Positions 1-9,424 of a stretch of 64,000 bases of DNA are shown here, piece after piece. Position 1 is the first letter of the stretch; each line of letters begins with the position of its first letter. Location: positions 1-64,000 of the forward strand of contig CAJFQZ010000004.1 in NCBI GenBank assembly GCA_904419285.1, written 5' to 3'. The notes under the pieces were generated by a model, which saw only the letters and a program-made list of their open reading frames with translations, was not told the DNA's origin and searched no databases. The position numbers and the translations under genes are program-made. This DNA is from Lachnospiraceae bacterium UBA1818 (GTDB lineage Bacteria > Bacillota > Clostridia > Lachnospirales > Lachnospiraceae).

Positions 1-1
1 G

Positions 2-1819
2 AAACCGACACTGGTTATCGCCCATAATAAAACACTGGCCGCTCAGTTGTACGGAGAATTCAAGGAGATGTTCCCTGATAACGCAGTGGAATATTTTGTG
101 TCCTACTATGATTACTACCAGCCGGAGGCCTACGTTCCTTCCTCCGACACCTACATCGCCAAGGACTCCTCCATCAACGACGAGATCGACAAGCTCCGTC
201 TCTCCGCCACCATGGCGCTGACCGAGCGGCGGGATGTCATCATCGTTGCCAGTGTGTCCTGTATCTATGGTCTGGGAAACCCGGTGGATTACCAGAACAT
301 GGTGATCTCGCTGCGTCCGGGAATGATAAAGGACAGGGATGAAGTCATGGCGAAGCTGATCGAGATCCAGTATGACCGCAACGATATGGACTTTCACCGC
401 GGAACATTCCGTGTGCGCGGCGATGTCCTGGAGATCATCCCGGCGTATGAGAGTGATACTGCGATCCGCATCGAATTTTTCGGAGATGAGGTGGACCGTA
501 TCACGGAGATCGATATCCTGACAGGAGAGATCAAGGATGAGCTGAAGCACGTGGCGATCTTTCCTGCATCTCATTACGTGGTGGATAAAGAGAATATCAA
601 GAGGGCGATCCATGATATCGAGGAAGAGCTGGATGAGAGAGTAAAAGAATTCAAACGGCAGGATAAGCTTCTGGAAGCGCAGAGGATCGCGGAGAGGACA
701 AATTTTGACATTGAGATGCTCAAAGAGACTGGTTTCTGTTCCGGGATCGAGAATTATTCCAGGCATCTTGCGGGGCTTGCCCCGGGACAGCCGCCTTATA
801 CTCTGATTGATTATTTCCCGGATGATTTTATCATGATGATCGATGAGTCCCACAAGACGATCCCCCAGATCGGAGGGATGTATCACGGCGATCAGTCAAG
901 AAAGTCGACACTGGTCGACTACGGATTCCGGCTTCCCTCGGCGAAGGATAACCGTCCCTTGAATTTTGAAGAGTTTGAGAGTAAGATTAATCAGGTCCTG
1001 TTTGTCTCAGCTACTCCGGGACCATATGAGGAGGAACATGAACTACTCCGTGCAGAGCAGGTGATCCGCCCGACCGGCCTTCTTGATCCTGAGGTCACAG
1101 TGCGCCCTGTGGAGGGACAGATCGATGACCTGATCGGCGAGATCAATAAGGAAGTGGCAAAGAAGAATAAGGTCCTGGTGACCACGCTGACCAAACGTAT
1201 GGCTGAGGATCTGACGGATTATATGCGTGAGGTCGGAATCCGTGTCAAATATCTGCACTCAGATGTGGATACACTGGAGAGGACCGAGATTATCCGGGAT
1301 ATGCGGCTGGATGTGTTTGACGTCCTTGTGGGGATCAATCTTCTGAGAGAAGGACTGGACATCCCGGAGATCACGCTTGTGGCTATCCTGGATGCGGACA
1401 AAGAAGGGTTTCTGCGTTCTGAGACCTCATTGATCCAGACGATCGGACGGGCAGCTCGTAATGCAGAAGGACATGTCATCATGTATGCAGATACGATTAC
1501 CGAGTCCATGCAGATGGCGATCGATGAGACAAGACGCCGCCGGGAAATCCAGATGAAATACAATGAAGAGCACGGCATCACACCGACTACAATCCAGAAG
1601 TCGGTACGTGACCTGATCAGTATTTCGAAGAAGGTGGCGTCAGAGGAACTGCGCATGGAGAAGGATCCGGAGTCTATGAGCAGAAAAGAACTGGAAAAGC
1701 TGACCGCGGATCTGACAAAGCAGATGAAGAAGGCAGCCGCAGAGCTGAATTTCGAAGCGGCTGCAGAGCTGCGTGACAAGCTGATCGATCTGAAGAAAAT
1801 GCTGAATGACATGGATTGA
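2..1819 (+). CDS. uvrB: UvrABC excinuclease subunit B (5' partial)
   Basis: Damage-verifying helicase-like subunit of nucleotide excision repair; it is loaded by UvrA and recruits UvrC. The reading frame is already open at base 2 (beginning [15 protein letters not shown]), so the gene starts before the window. About 605 residues are present of the usual roughly 660, and the missing piece holds the Walker A loop. Visible UvrB hallmarks are the beta-hairpin region ([20 protein letters not shown]), the helicase motif with DESHKT, the helicase motif VI region (QTIGRAARN) and a C-terminal UVR domain ([14 protein letters not shown]) that contacts UvrC. uvrA follows 37 bp downstream on the same strand, the usual uvrBA operon. 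The truncation is only the window edge. Confidence 0.97.
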   Translation, partial: KPTLVIAHNKTLAAQLYGEFKEMFPDNAVEYFVSYYDYYQPEAYVPSSDTYIAKDSSINDEIDKLRLSATMALTERRDVIIVASVSCIYGLGNPVDYQNMVISLRPGMIKDRDEVMAKLIEIQYDRNDMDFHRGTFRVRGDVLEIIPAYESDTAIRIEFFGDEVDRITEIDILTGEIKDELKHVAIFPASHYVVDKENIKRAIHDIEEELDERVKEFKRQDKLLEAQRIAERTNFDIEMLKETGFCSGIENYSRHLAGLAPGQPPYTLIDYFPDDFIMMIDESHKTIPQIGGMYHGDQSRKSTLVDYGFRLPSAKDNRPLNFEEFESKINQVLFVSATPGPYEEEHELLRAEQVIRPTGLLDPEVTVRPVEGQIDDLIGEINKEVAKKNKVLVTTLTKRMAEDLTDYMREVGIRVKYLHSDVDTLERTEIIRDMRLDVFDVLVGINLLREGLDIPEITLVAILDADKEGFLRSETSLIQTIGRAARNAEGHVIMYADTITESMQMAIDETRRRREIQMKYNEEHGITPTTIQKSVRDLISISKKVASEELRMEKDPESMSRKELEKLTADLTKQMKKAAAELNFEAAAELRDKLIDLKKMLNDMD

Positions 1820-1856
1820 TGACTGATAATAAGATGCTGATAAGGAAGGATATACA

Positions 1857-4703
1857 ATGGGAAAGAAAATGGACGCCCGTCAGTACATTAGGATCCGGGG
1901 GGCGAATGAAAATAATCTGAAGAATATTGATGTGGATATCCCGAGAAATGAGCTGGTTGTTCTTACGGGGCTGAGCGGTTCGGGAAAATCGTCACTCGCA
2001 TTTGATACTATCTATGCTGAAGGACAAAGAAGGTATATGGAGTCTCTGTCCTCCTATGCGCGGCAGTTTCTGGGACAGATGGAAAAGCCGGATGTGGAGA
2101 GTATCGAAGGGCTTTCGCCGGCAATCTCGATCGATCAGAAATCTACCAACCATAATCCCAGATCCACAGTGGGGACTGTGACCGAGATCTACGACTATTT
2201 CCGACTTCTGTATGCCAGAGTGGGAATCCCACACTGCCCGAAGTGCGGGCGAGAGATCTCCAAGCAGACGGTAGATCAGATGGTGGATCAGATCATGGCG
2301 CTTCCGGAGAGAACAAAAATACAGCTCCTGGCGCCGATCGTCCGGGGGAGGAAAGGAACCCATGCAAAGCTCTTCGACCGTGCAAAGAAGAGCGGATATG
2401 TGCGTGTCCGGGTAGACGGCAGTATGTATGAGCTGTCTGAAGATATTACTCTTGATAAGAATATCAAACATAATATAGAGATCATTGTGGACCGTCTGGT
2501 AGTAAAACCGGGAATTGAAAAAAGACTGACGGATTCAGTGGAGAGTGTGCTTCATCTGGCGGAAGGACTTCTCATTGTGGATGTCATCGGCGGAGAGCCC
2601 ATGAATTTCAGTCAGAGTTTTTCCTGCCCGGACTGCGGGATCAGTATAGAAGAGATCGAACCGAGAAGCTTTTCCTTCAATAATCCGTTCGGGGCCTGCC
2701 CGGAGTGCTTCGGACTCGGATACAAGATGGAATTTGCGGAAGAGCTGATGATACCGGATCCGTCCCTGTCGATCAGCCAGGGGGCGATCAAAGTAATGGG
2801 ATGGCAGTCCTGTACGGACAAGTCGAGCTTTACCCATGCGATCCTGGAGGCTCTGTGCAGAGAGTATCAGTTTGATCTTGATACTCCTTTTGAGCAGTAT
2901 CCGAAAAAGATCCATGATATCCTGATCCACGGCACCAACGGCAGGAGCGTAAAAGTTTTCTACAAAGGGCAGAGAGGAGAAGGCGTCTATGACGTGGCAT
3001 TTGAAGGTCTGATCAAGAATGTGGAACGAAGGTATAAAGAGACCGGTTCTGAGACTGTGAAAGCAGAATATGAGACCTTCATGAACATCACGCCATGTTC
3101 GGCGTGTAAGGGCCAGCGTTTGAAGCCGGGAGCGCTTGCGGTCACGGTGGGAGGCAGGAATATAGCAGAAGTGACCTCTCTCTCCATAGAAAAGCTGCAG
3201 AAATTCCTCGCAGAGCTGGAGCTGACAAAGACACAGCTGATGATCGGCGGACAGATCCTGAAAGAGATCAGGGCAAGGATTCAGTTCCTGATGGATGTAG
3301 GCCTGGATTATCTTACGCTGGCGCGGGCGACGGCAACACTGTCCGGGGGAGAAGCCCAGCGGATCCGGCTTGCCACACAGATCGGATCCGGTCTGGTCGG
3401 CGTCGCATATATACTGGACGAGCCCAGCATCGGTCTCCATCAGAGGGACAATGACAAACTGCTCGCCACATTAAAGCATCTGCGGGATCTGGGAAACACT
3501 CTGATCGTTGTTGAGCACGACGAGGATACGATGCTGGCAGCAGACTATATTGTGGATATCGGGCCGGGAGCAGGGGAACACGGCGGCGAGGTCGTGGCCG
3601 TGGGAAATGCCCAGGAGATCATGAAAAATGAAAGATCGATCACCGGGGCGTATCTCAGAGGAAAGATAAAGATCCCTGTTCCGGAGGAGAGGAGAAAGCC
3701 GAGAGGATTCCTGAAGGTGGTCGGAGCCGCGGAGAATAACCTGAAGAACATCGATGTGAAGTTCCCGCTGGGCGTTATGACCTGTGTGACGGGAGTTTCC
3801 GGTTCCGGAAAGAGTTCTCTTGTAAATGAGATCCTGTACAAACGGCTTGCGCGGGATCTGAACCATGCAAGGACGATTCCCGGAAAGCACAGGCGGATCG
3901 AAGGGCTTGAACAGGTGGACAAGGTAATCGACATCGACCAGTCCCCGATCGGCAGGACTCCAAGGTCTAATCCTGCAACATACACAGGAGTGTTCGATCT
4001 GATCAGAGATCTTTTTGCAGCGACTCCGGATGCGAAAGCAAGAGGATACAAAAAAGGAAGGTTCAGTTTCAATGTAAAGGGAGGCCGGTGTGAGGCCTGT
4101 GCCGGGGACGGCATCCTGAAGATCGAGATGCATTTTCTGCCTGACGTGTATGTTCCATGTGAAGTATGCGGGGGAAAACGATATAATAGAGAGACACTGG
4201 AAGTGAAGTATAAAGGAAAGTCGATCTATGATGTGCTGAACATGACTGTGGAAGAAGCACTTGAATTTTTCGCTCATGTTCCCAGCATCCGCAGGAAGAT
4301 GGAAACGCTCAATGATGTGGGGCTGTCTTATATCCGTCTGGGGCAGCCGTCTACCGAACTCTCGGGAGGAGAGGCGCAGCGGATCAAGCTTGCAGCCGAA
4401 CTGAGCAAACGGAGCACAGGGAAGACGGTATATATCCTGGATGAACCAACAACAGGGCTTCATTTTGCTGATGTTCATAAGTTGACAGAGATCCTTCGCA
4501 GGCTGGCAGCTGACGGTAATACCGTGATCGTAATAGAACATAACCTGGATGTGATCAAAACGGCGGATTATATCATAGATATCGGACCGGAAGGCGGCGA
4601 TAAAGGCGGAACAGTAGTGGCATGCGGCACTCCGGAAGAGGTGGCGGAAAATGAAAAATCCTATACAGGAAAGTATATAGACGCAATCCTTAAGAAAAAA
4701 TAA
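1857..4703 (+). CDS. uvrA: UvrABC excinuclease subunit A
   Basis: ATP-driven DNA damage sensor of nucleotide excision repair, 948 residues, which is full family length. It has two ABC ATPase halves: Walker [10 protein letters not shown] near residues 38-46 and GVSGSGKSS near 644, with signature LSGGEAQRI near 495 and 835. Zinc-binding cysteine pairs are visible as CPKCG (about residue 127), CPDCG/CPECFG in the first insertion, and CEACAGDG with CEVCGG in the second. The ATG is preceded by AAGGA. It is probably co-transcribed with uvrB. A weak hairpin with a T run just after the stop may end the operon. Nothing unusual was seen. Confidence 0.98.
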   Translation: MGKKMDARQYIRIRGANENNLKNIDVDIPRNELVVLTGLSGSGKSSLAFDTIYAEGQRRYMESLSSYARQFLGQMEKPDVESIEGLSPAISIDQKSTNHNPRSTVGTVTEIYDYFRLLYARVGIPHCPKCGREISKQTVDQMVDQIMALPERTKIQLLAPIVRGRKGTHAKLFDRAKKSGYVRVRVDGSMYELSEDITLDKNIKHNIEIIVDRLVVKPGIEKRLTDSVESVLHLAEGLLIVDVIGGEPMNFSQSFSCPDCGISIEEIEPRSFSFNNPFGACPECFGLGYKMEFAEELMIPDPSLSISQGAIKVMGWQSCTDKSSFTHAILEALCREYQFDLDTPFEQYPKKIHDILIHGTNGRSVKVFYKGQRGEGVYDVAFEGLIKNVERRYKETGSETVKAEYETFMNITPCSACKGQRLKPGALAVTVGGRNIAEVTSLSIEKLQKFLAELELTKTQLMIGGQILKEIRARIQFLMDVGLDYLTLARATATLSGGEAQRIRLATQIGSGLVGVAYILDEPSIGLHQRDNDKLLATLKHLRDLGNTLIVVEHDEDTMLAADYIVDIGPGAGEHGGEVVAVGNAQEIMKNERSITGAYLRGKIKIPVPEERRKPRGFLKVVGAAENNLKNIDVKFPLGVMTCVTGVSGSGKSSLVNEILYKRLARDLNHARTIPGKHRRIEGLEQVDKVIDIDQSPIGRTPRSNPATYTGVFDLIRDLFAATPDAKARGYKKGRFSFNVKGGRCEACAGDGILKIEMHFLPDVYVPCEVCGGKRYNRETLEVKYKGKSIYDVLNMTVEEALEFFAHVPSIRRKMETLNDVGLSYIRLGQPSTELSGGEAQRIKLAAELSKRSTGKTVYILDEPTTGLHFADVHKLTEILRRLAADGNTVIVIEHNLDVIKTADYIIDIGPEGGDKGGTVVACGTPEEVAENEKSYTGKYIDAILKKK

Positions 4704-4731
4704 AAATGAAAAAAGGGGTTTCCATTTTTTG
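4701..4731 (+). terminator. weak possible terminator after uvrA
   Basis: AAAAATG and CATTTTT can pair (7 bp, loop of about 14) and the second arm is itself the T run. The stem is AT-rich and weak, so this is only a candidate end for the uvrBA transcript. Confidence 0.3.
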
Positions 4732-4747
4732 AAAAGTCTATTATACT
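4719..4747 (+). promoter_or_regulatory. candidate promoter for mreB
   Basis: TATACT at 4742-4747 is a good -10, but the hexamer 17 bp upstream (TTTCCA) is a poor -35. It lies between uvrA and the long mreB leader, where a promoter is expected. Low to moderate support. Confidence 0.35.
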
Positions 4748-4829
4748 AGTGGTGCGGACGGCAGGAAACGTCCTTTCCGCCCGTTTTACATGAAAAAGAT
4801 GAATTCCCCCGGGGAAAAGAGATACATGT

Positions 4830-4861
4830 TTTCCGGCACAGCAGCAATGCCGTGCCGGAAA
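4830..4861 (+). other. stem-loop in the mreB leader
   Basis: TTTCCGGCAC (4830-4839) and GTGCCGGAAA (4852-4861) form a perfect 10-bp stem with a 12-nt loop, about 65 nt before the mreB start. No T run follows, so it is not an obvious terminator. It would lie in the 5' leader if transcription starts near 4755. Confidence 0.5.
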
Positions 4862-4927
4862 CTGGTTTGCATAACATCTGCAGACCGGCAGGGCAAGGGT
4901 ATAAAGAGTTTGGAAGGGAGAGTTAAT

Positions 4928-5917
4928 ATGTCTGTGGATCTTGGAATAGATTTGGGAACCGCCAGTGTGCTGGTTTATGTTAAGGGAAAAGGAGTCGTAC
5001 TGAAAGAGCCTTCGGTTGTTGCGTTTGACCGGGATACGAATGTCATCAAGGCGATCGGAGAGGAAGCGCGGCTCATGCTGGGCAGAACTCCCGGTAATAT
5101 TGTTGCAGTGCGTCCTCTGAGACAGGGAGTTATTTCCGATTATACAGTGACAGAGAAAATGATCAAATACTTTGTACAGAAGGCGCTGGGAAAACGTACA
5201 TTTAAGAAACCGCGCATCAGCATCTGTGTGCCAAGCGGCGTGACTGAGGTCGAGAAGAAAGCCGTGGAGGAAGCGACTTTCGCCGCGGGAGCAAGAGAGG
5301 TGCATCTGATCGAGGAGCCGGTGGCGGCTGCCATTGGAGCCGGGATCGATATTTCAAAGGCATGCGGAAATATGATCGTCGATATCGGAGGGGGTACGGC
5401 GGATATCGCCGTGATCTCGCTTGGGGGGACGGTTGTCAATACTTCGATCAAAGTGGCCGGAGATGATTTTGACGAGGCGATCGTGCGTTATATGAGGAAG
5501 AAGCATAATCTTCTGATCGGAGAGAGAACGGCAGAAGATATCAAGATCAAGATCGGTACCACATATCCTCTTGTGGAGGAAGAGACAATGGAGGTGCGTG
5601 GACGCAATCTTGTCACCGGGCTGCCCAAGACGGTCACGGTGACGTCATCAGAGACAGAGGAGGCTTTGAGGGAAGCCACCAGTCAGATCGTGGAAGCGGT
5701 CATCTCCGTGCTTGAGCAGACTCCGCCGGAGCTCTCAGCGGATATTCTGGACAGAGGAATCGTTCTGACCGGAGGCGGAGCAATGCTCCGCGGTCTGGAA
5801 GAGCTGATCGAGGAGAAGACAGGGATCAATACAATGACAGCGGAGGACCCGATGAAAGTTGTGGCGATCGGAACCGGACAGTTTGTGGAATTTATGAGCG
5901 GAAGAAAAGATTTTTAG
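4928..5917 (+). CDS. mreB: MreB/Mbl-family rod-shape actin homologue
   Basis: Bacterial actin that forms membrane-bound filaments and positions the elongation machinery for peptidoglycan. It has 329 residues, matching the family. The actin-fold nucleotide motifs are visible: phosphate-1 DLGTASVLVY at the N-terminus, phosphate-2 DIGGGTADIAV near residue 155, and the adenosine motif GGGAMLRGLEEL near 285. The frame stays open upstream to 4790, but the ATG at 4928 is chosen because GGAAGGGAG precedes it and the MreB homology begins exactly there. No mreC/mreD follows; the gene stands alone between uvrA and recD2 and has a clear terminator downstream. Whether it is MreB, Mbl or MreBH cannot be settled here. 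Confidence 0.93.
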   Translation: MSVDLGIDLGTASVLVYVKGKGVVLKEPSVVAFDRDTNVIKAIGEEARLMLGRTPGNIVAVRPLRQGVISDYTVTEKMIKYFVQKALGKRTFKKPRISICVPSGVTEVEKKAVEEATFAAGAREVHLIEEPVAAAIGAGIDISKACGNMIVDIGGGTADIAVISLGGTVVNTSIKVAGDDFDEAIVRYMRKKHNLLIGERTAEDIKIKIGTTYPLVEEETMEVRGRNLVTGLPKTVTVTSSETEEALREATSQIVEAVISVLEQTPPELSADILDRGIVLTGGGAMLRGLEELIEEKTGINTMTAEDPMKVVAIGTGQFVEFMSGRKDF

Positions 5918-5957
5918 AGAATATTCATGCCATACGCAGAACAGAGAAGGTGATTGG

Positions 5958-5993
5958 AAAGGGGTGTGCACAGCAGACGCACCCCTTTTCTGC
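5958..5993 (+). terminator. intrinsic terminator after mreB
   Basis: AAAGGGGTGTG (5958-5968) pairs with CGCACCCCTTT (5978-5988) with one G-U pair, loop 9 nt, followed by TTCTGCTGT. It separates mreB from recD2. Confidence 0.75.
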
Positions 5994-6036
5994 TGTCCGG
6001 AGGAATGACTAAAGTATAAGGAGAGAAGGGAAAGCG

Positions 6037-8247
6037 GTGGAGGCTGTAACAGGGTATGTTGATCATATCGTATTCCGCAATGAAGAGAACGGATATACGG
6101 TGTTTAATCTGGAGAATGATGACGGCGAGCTCACCTGTGTGGGCAGCTTTAATTTTATCAGCGAGGGAGAACTGCTGGAGCTTCAGGGGGATTATGTCAA
6201 CCACAATGTCTACGGCAGTCAGTTTAAAGTCTCTTCTTACCGGATAAAAGAGCCGGAAGATCTGGTATCCATCGAGCGTTATCTCGGATCAGGAGCGATC
6301 AAGGGAGTGGGCGCTGCTCTTGCCGCAAGGATCGTGAGGCGGTTTAAGGAAGATACCTTCCGAATTATAGAGGAAGAGCCGGAACGGCTTGCGGAGATCA
6401 AGGGGATCAGCGAGAGAAAGGCGCGGGAGATCGCGGTACAGGTGGAAGAGAAGAAGGATATGCGCAAGGCGATGATCTATCTTCAGAAATACGGAATCTC
6501 CCTCAGTCTTGCTGCAAAGATCTACCGGTATTACGGGATGAAAGTTTACAAAGTTCTGGAGGAGAATCCTTATCAGCTGGCAGACAATATTGAAGGGGTA
6601 GGTTTTAAGACCGCGGATGAGATCGCCTCGAGGATCGGAATCCATACAGATTCGGATTATCGGATCAAAAGCGGTATTTTTTACACACTGCAGCAGGCGG
6701 TGGGAGAGGGGCATATTTATCTTCCGCAGCAGGTTCTGCTGAAGAGAGCCAGTTCTCTGCTGGAAGTAGAGATTCAGAATATCGAAAAATATGTCATGGA
6801 TCTGTGTATCGAGCGCAAGACAGTGATGAAAGAATCTGACGGTGAGATACGGATCTATCCGTCCCACTATTATTATCTGGAACTGAATACGGCGAAGATG
6901 CTCCATGATCTGAACATAGACTGTGAAATGCCGGAAGAGATGATGGAGAGCCGGCTGAAAAAGGTGGAAAAAAAGGAAGAGATCGAGCTTGATCCAATGC
7001 AGCACCGCGCCGTGATAGAATCGATCAAACATGGGCTTCTTGTGCTCACCGGAGGTCCGGGAACGGGAAAGACAACGACGATCAACACGATGATACGATT
7101 TTTTGAGAGTGAAGGGATGAGCATTCTTCTTGCAGCGCCAACGGGAAGGGCGGCAAAGCGGATGACCGAGGCGACAGGATATGAAGCTCAGACGATCCAT
7201 CGGCTTCTTGAAGTGAGCGGCAATCCGGAGGAAGAAGGAAATTCCGGCGGCTTCCTCAGAAACAGGGAAAATCCTCTGGAGACAGACGTCCTGATCATTG
7301 ACGAGATGTCCATGGTGGACCTGCCGCTCATGCATGCGCTTCTCTCGGCGACCGTGCCGGGGACAAGGCTGATCCTTGTGGGAGATGTGGATCAGCTGCC
7401 TTCCGTCGGCCCGGGGAGCGTGCTGAAAGACATAATCCGGTCAGAGTGCTTCCCTGTCGTTCGTCTGACAAGGATTTTCCGTCAGGCGGGAGAGAGTGAT
7501 ATCGTGGTGAATGCACATAAGATCAATGCAGGAGAGCCGGTTATCCTGGACAATAAAAGCAGAGATTTCTTCTTCCTGCGGAGACAGAATGCGGACGTCA
7601 TCATAAGTGTGATCATCACTCTGATTCAGAAAAAGCTTCCCGGCTATGTCAAAGCCAGTCCGAACGAGATCCAGGTCATGACGCCTACGAGAAAAGGGCT
7701 CCTGGGAGTAGAGAGGCTGAACGTTATCCTTCAGCGCTATCTGAATCCGGCAGAGCCAGGGAAAGAAGAACAGGAGATAGGCGGAAGGCTTTTCCGAGTG
7801 GGCGACAAGGTAATGCAGATCAAGAATAACTATCAGCTGGAGTGGGAAGTGTGCACAAAGTTCGGGCTGACTGTGGATAAAGGACAGGGGATTTTTAATG
7901 GAGATATGGGTGTGATCACGGAGATCAATCCGTACACGGAAACACTGGAAGTAGAATATGATGAGGCGAGAAAAGTCAAGTACAGCTTCGAAGCGGTGAA
8001 TGAACTGGAGCATGCTTATGCCATCACAGTACATAAATCACAGGGAAGCGAGTATCCGGCTGTTATTATTCCTCTCCTGCCCGGACCGAGGATGCTGTAC
8101 AACAGGAATCTTCTATATACAGCGGTCACGAGAGCAAAGAGGTGCCTTACGATTGTAGGGAGTGATGTTACATTTCAGGAAATGATACAAAACAAAAGCG
8201 AGCAGGAAAGATATACCAGCCTGGCAGAGCGTATCAGAGAGTTCTAG
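6037..8247 (+). CDS. recD2: ATP-dependent RecD2-like DNA helicase
   Basis: Superfamily 1B 5'-3' helicase of the RecD2 type, 736 residues, full length. The N-terminal third carries the OB-like segment and helix-hairpin-helix repeats (for example GIKGISERKAREIA-type and EGVGFKTADEIA stretches). The motor follows: Walker A GGPGTGKTTT near residue 338, Walker B IIDEMSMVD near 421, and the C-terminal motif AITVHKSQGSEYP near 665. The start is GTG at 6037, with AAGGAGAG just upstream. RecD2 occurs in bacteria without a RecBCD partner and acts in replication-coupled repair. Its 3' end overlaps the probable true 5' end of the downstream comF-like gene. Confidence 0.95.
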   Translation: MEAVTGYVDHIVFRNEENGYTVFNLENDDGELTCVGSFNFISEGELLELQGDYVNHNVYGSQFKVSSYRIKEPEDLVSIERYLGSGAIKGVGAALAARIVRRFKEDTFRIIEEEPERLAEIKGISERKAREIAVQVEEKKDMRKAMIYLQKYGISLSLAAKIYRYYGMKVYKVLEENPYQLADNIEGVGFKTADEIASRIGIHTDSDYRIKSGIFYTLQQAVGEGHIYLPQQVLLKRASSLLEVEIQNIEKYVMDLCIERKTVMKESDGEIRIYPSHYYYLELNTAKMLHDLNIDCEMPEEMMESRLKKVEKKEEIELDPMQHRAVIESIKHGLLVLTGGPGTGKTTTINTMIRFFESEGMSILLAAPTGRAAKRMTEATGYEAQTIHRLLEVSGNPEEEGNSGGFLRNRENPLETDVLIIDEMSMVDLPLMHALLSATVPGTRLILVGDVDQLPSVGPGSVLKDIIRSECFPVVRLTRIFRQAGESDIVVNAHKINAGEPVILDNKSRDFFFLRRQNADVIISVIITLIQKKLPGYVKASPNEIQVMTPTRKGLLGVERLNVILQRYLNPAEPGKEEQEIGGRLFRVGDKVMQIKNNYQLEWEVCTKFGLTVDKGQGIFNGDMGVITEINPYTETLEVEYDEARKVKYSFEAVNELEHAYAITVHKSQGSEYPAVIIPLLPGPRMLYNRNLLYTAVTRAKRCLTIVGSDVTFQEMIQNKSEQERYTSLAERIREF

Positions 8248-8351
8248 ATCTTCTGTACCCGCCGGTCTGTCCGTTCTGCGGCAGGATCAGTTCAGAAGGG
8301 ATCTGCTCTGACTGCAGGAAGAAGCTTCCTTATATCAGGGAGCAGGGATGT

Positions 8352-8927
8352 ATGCACTGCGGAAAGCCCCTGCGGGAGGAGACGGATGAATACTGTCCGG
8401 ACTGCAGAAACAGAAAGTCCTATATCCGCCAGGGGAGGAGCGTGTGGCTTCACAGTGGTTCTGTGCCGGGAGCGGTCTACCGATTTAAATATCAGAACAG
8501 AAGAAGATACGGCAGGATCTTTGCGGAGGAGATGGCGGGATGCTGCGGCGGAATGCTCAGAAAATGGGAGATTAACGAGATTATCCCGATTCCTCTGCAT
8601 TCGTCCAGAAAACGTATGCGTGGATACAATCAGGCAGAGATCCTGGCAAGTGAACTTTCCTTTCTGACGGGAATCCCTGTCAGAAAAGATGTTCTCCTCA
8701 GGATCAGGAAGACGCAGCCCCAGAAACAGCTGGATGACAGGGAGAGAAGACAGAATCTCAGAGGTGCGTTTGCTGTGGCCAAGGGCTGGAATCCGTGCAG
8801 AAATGCTCTGCTGATCGACGATATCTATACGACTGGAAGTACAGTCGAGCGGTCTGCAAAAATGCTCAGAAAAGCAGGATGTGAAAATGTCTACTTTTTG
8901 ACTATAAGCATTGGACAAGGTCTCTGA
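8352..8927 (+). CDS. comF: ComF-family phosphoribosyltransferase with double zinc ribbon
   Basis: Type I phosphoribosyltransferase fold of the ComF/GntX family, linked to DNA uptake in other Firmicutes. The PRPP-binding motif is LLIDDIYTTGSTV near the C-terminus, and IIPIPLHSSRKRMRGYNQAE is the family core. From the first ATG (8352) the protein has 191 residues and begins inside the second zinc ribbon (CMHCG, CPDC). The frame is open upstream to 8166 and encodes the expected family start, LDLLYPPVCPFCG and CSDC, but with no ATG, GTG or TTG. A true start near 8172-8241 at a rare codon, or coupling to recD2, is likely; the coordinates given are the conservative version. Confidence 0.85.
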   Translation: MHCGKPLREETDEYCPDCRNRKSYIRQGRSVWLHSGSVPGAVYRFKYQNRRRYGRIFAEEMAGCCGGMLRKWEINEIIPIPLHSSRKRMRGYNQAEILASELSFLTGIPVRKDVLLRIRKTQPQKQLDDRERRQNLRGAFAVAKGWNPCRNALLIDDIYTTGSTVERSAKMLRKAGCENVYFLTISIGQGL

Positions 8928-8941
8928 GTATATGATATACT
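8911..8941 (+). promoter_or_regulatory. candidate promoter for the 9023 membrane-protein operon
   Basis: TTGGAC (8911-8916) and TATACT (8936-8941) with a 19-bp spacer, overlapping the end of comF. The spacer is longer than ideal, so support is modest. Confidence 0.35.
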
Positions 8942-9022
8942 AAAACATAATGGGTTGCCGCTATCTGTATGAGCGGATGAATAACCCGCGCAGCGGGGGC
9001 AGAAGGATGTGGAAACAGAGTC

Positions 9023-9424
9023 ATGTTGGATAAAAACAGGATTCGTCTGATGACGAAGATGGCGATATATGAGAAAGAATATGCAGAAGAGGATCTAAAG
9101 ATCACAAGTTATTATAAAAAAGATTATTCCAGTTTTAATACCTGGATCACACTCATATGGATTACCGCAGGCTATGTTCTTGCCGGCGGTCTGTTCCTGA
9201 TGTGCAATGCGGACGGGATCCTTGAGGGTATCACGATTCTGAAGCTGGTGATACTGACCGCGATCGCCGCGGGAGGATACCTTGCCCTGATCATTTTATA
9301 TGCCATAGGGGCAGGCAGATACTACAAAAAGAAGCACACCAGAGCAAAGCAGAGAGTAAAAAAGTATTACAGGGATCTTTCCCGTTTAGAAAAGATGTAT
9401 AAGAAGGAGCAGGAGAGAGCATGA
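9023..9424 (+). CDS. unrecognised small membrane protein
   Basis: A 133-residue protein that I do not recognise. A polar, charged N-terminal 40 residues is followed by two hydrophobic segments (about 41-63 and 70-95) and a strongly basic C-terminus with many Lys and Arg (YYKKKHTRAKQRVKKYY), so the termini are probably cytoplasmic. The gene overlaps the next membrane-protein gene by ATGA, which suggests translational coupling. A good ribosome site is lacking: AGAAGG ends 16 nt before the ATG. The pair sits directly upstream of cdaA, so a role linked to c-di-AMP or the membrane is possible but unproved. Confidence 0.7.
   Translation: MLDKNRIRLMTKMAIYEKEYAEEDLKITSYYKKDYSSFNTWITLIWITAGYVLAGGLFLMCNADGILEGITILKLVILTAIAAGGYLALIILYAIGAGRYYKKKHTRAKQRVKKYYRDLSRLEKMYKKEQERA

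Noticed and set aside
2535-4541. Long minus-strand frames opposite uvrA (301 and 356 codons)
   Set aside because: Shadow frames of a fully conserved gene; composition rich in Arg, His, Cys and Leu, and no family similarity.
8950-9033. 27-codon mini-frame (begins MGCRYLYERM) before the 9023 gene
   Set aside because: No ribosome site, overlaps the start of the next gene, and no known leader-peptide features; it could only be supported by conservation data.
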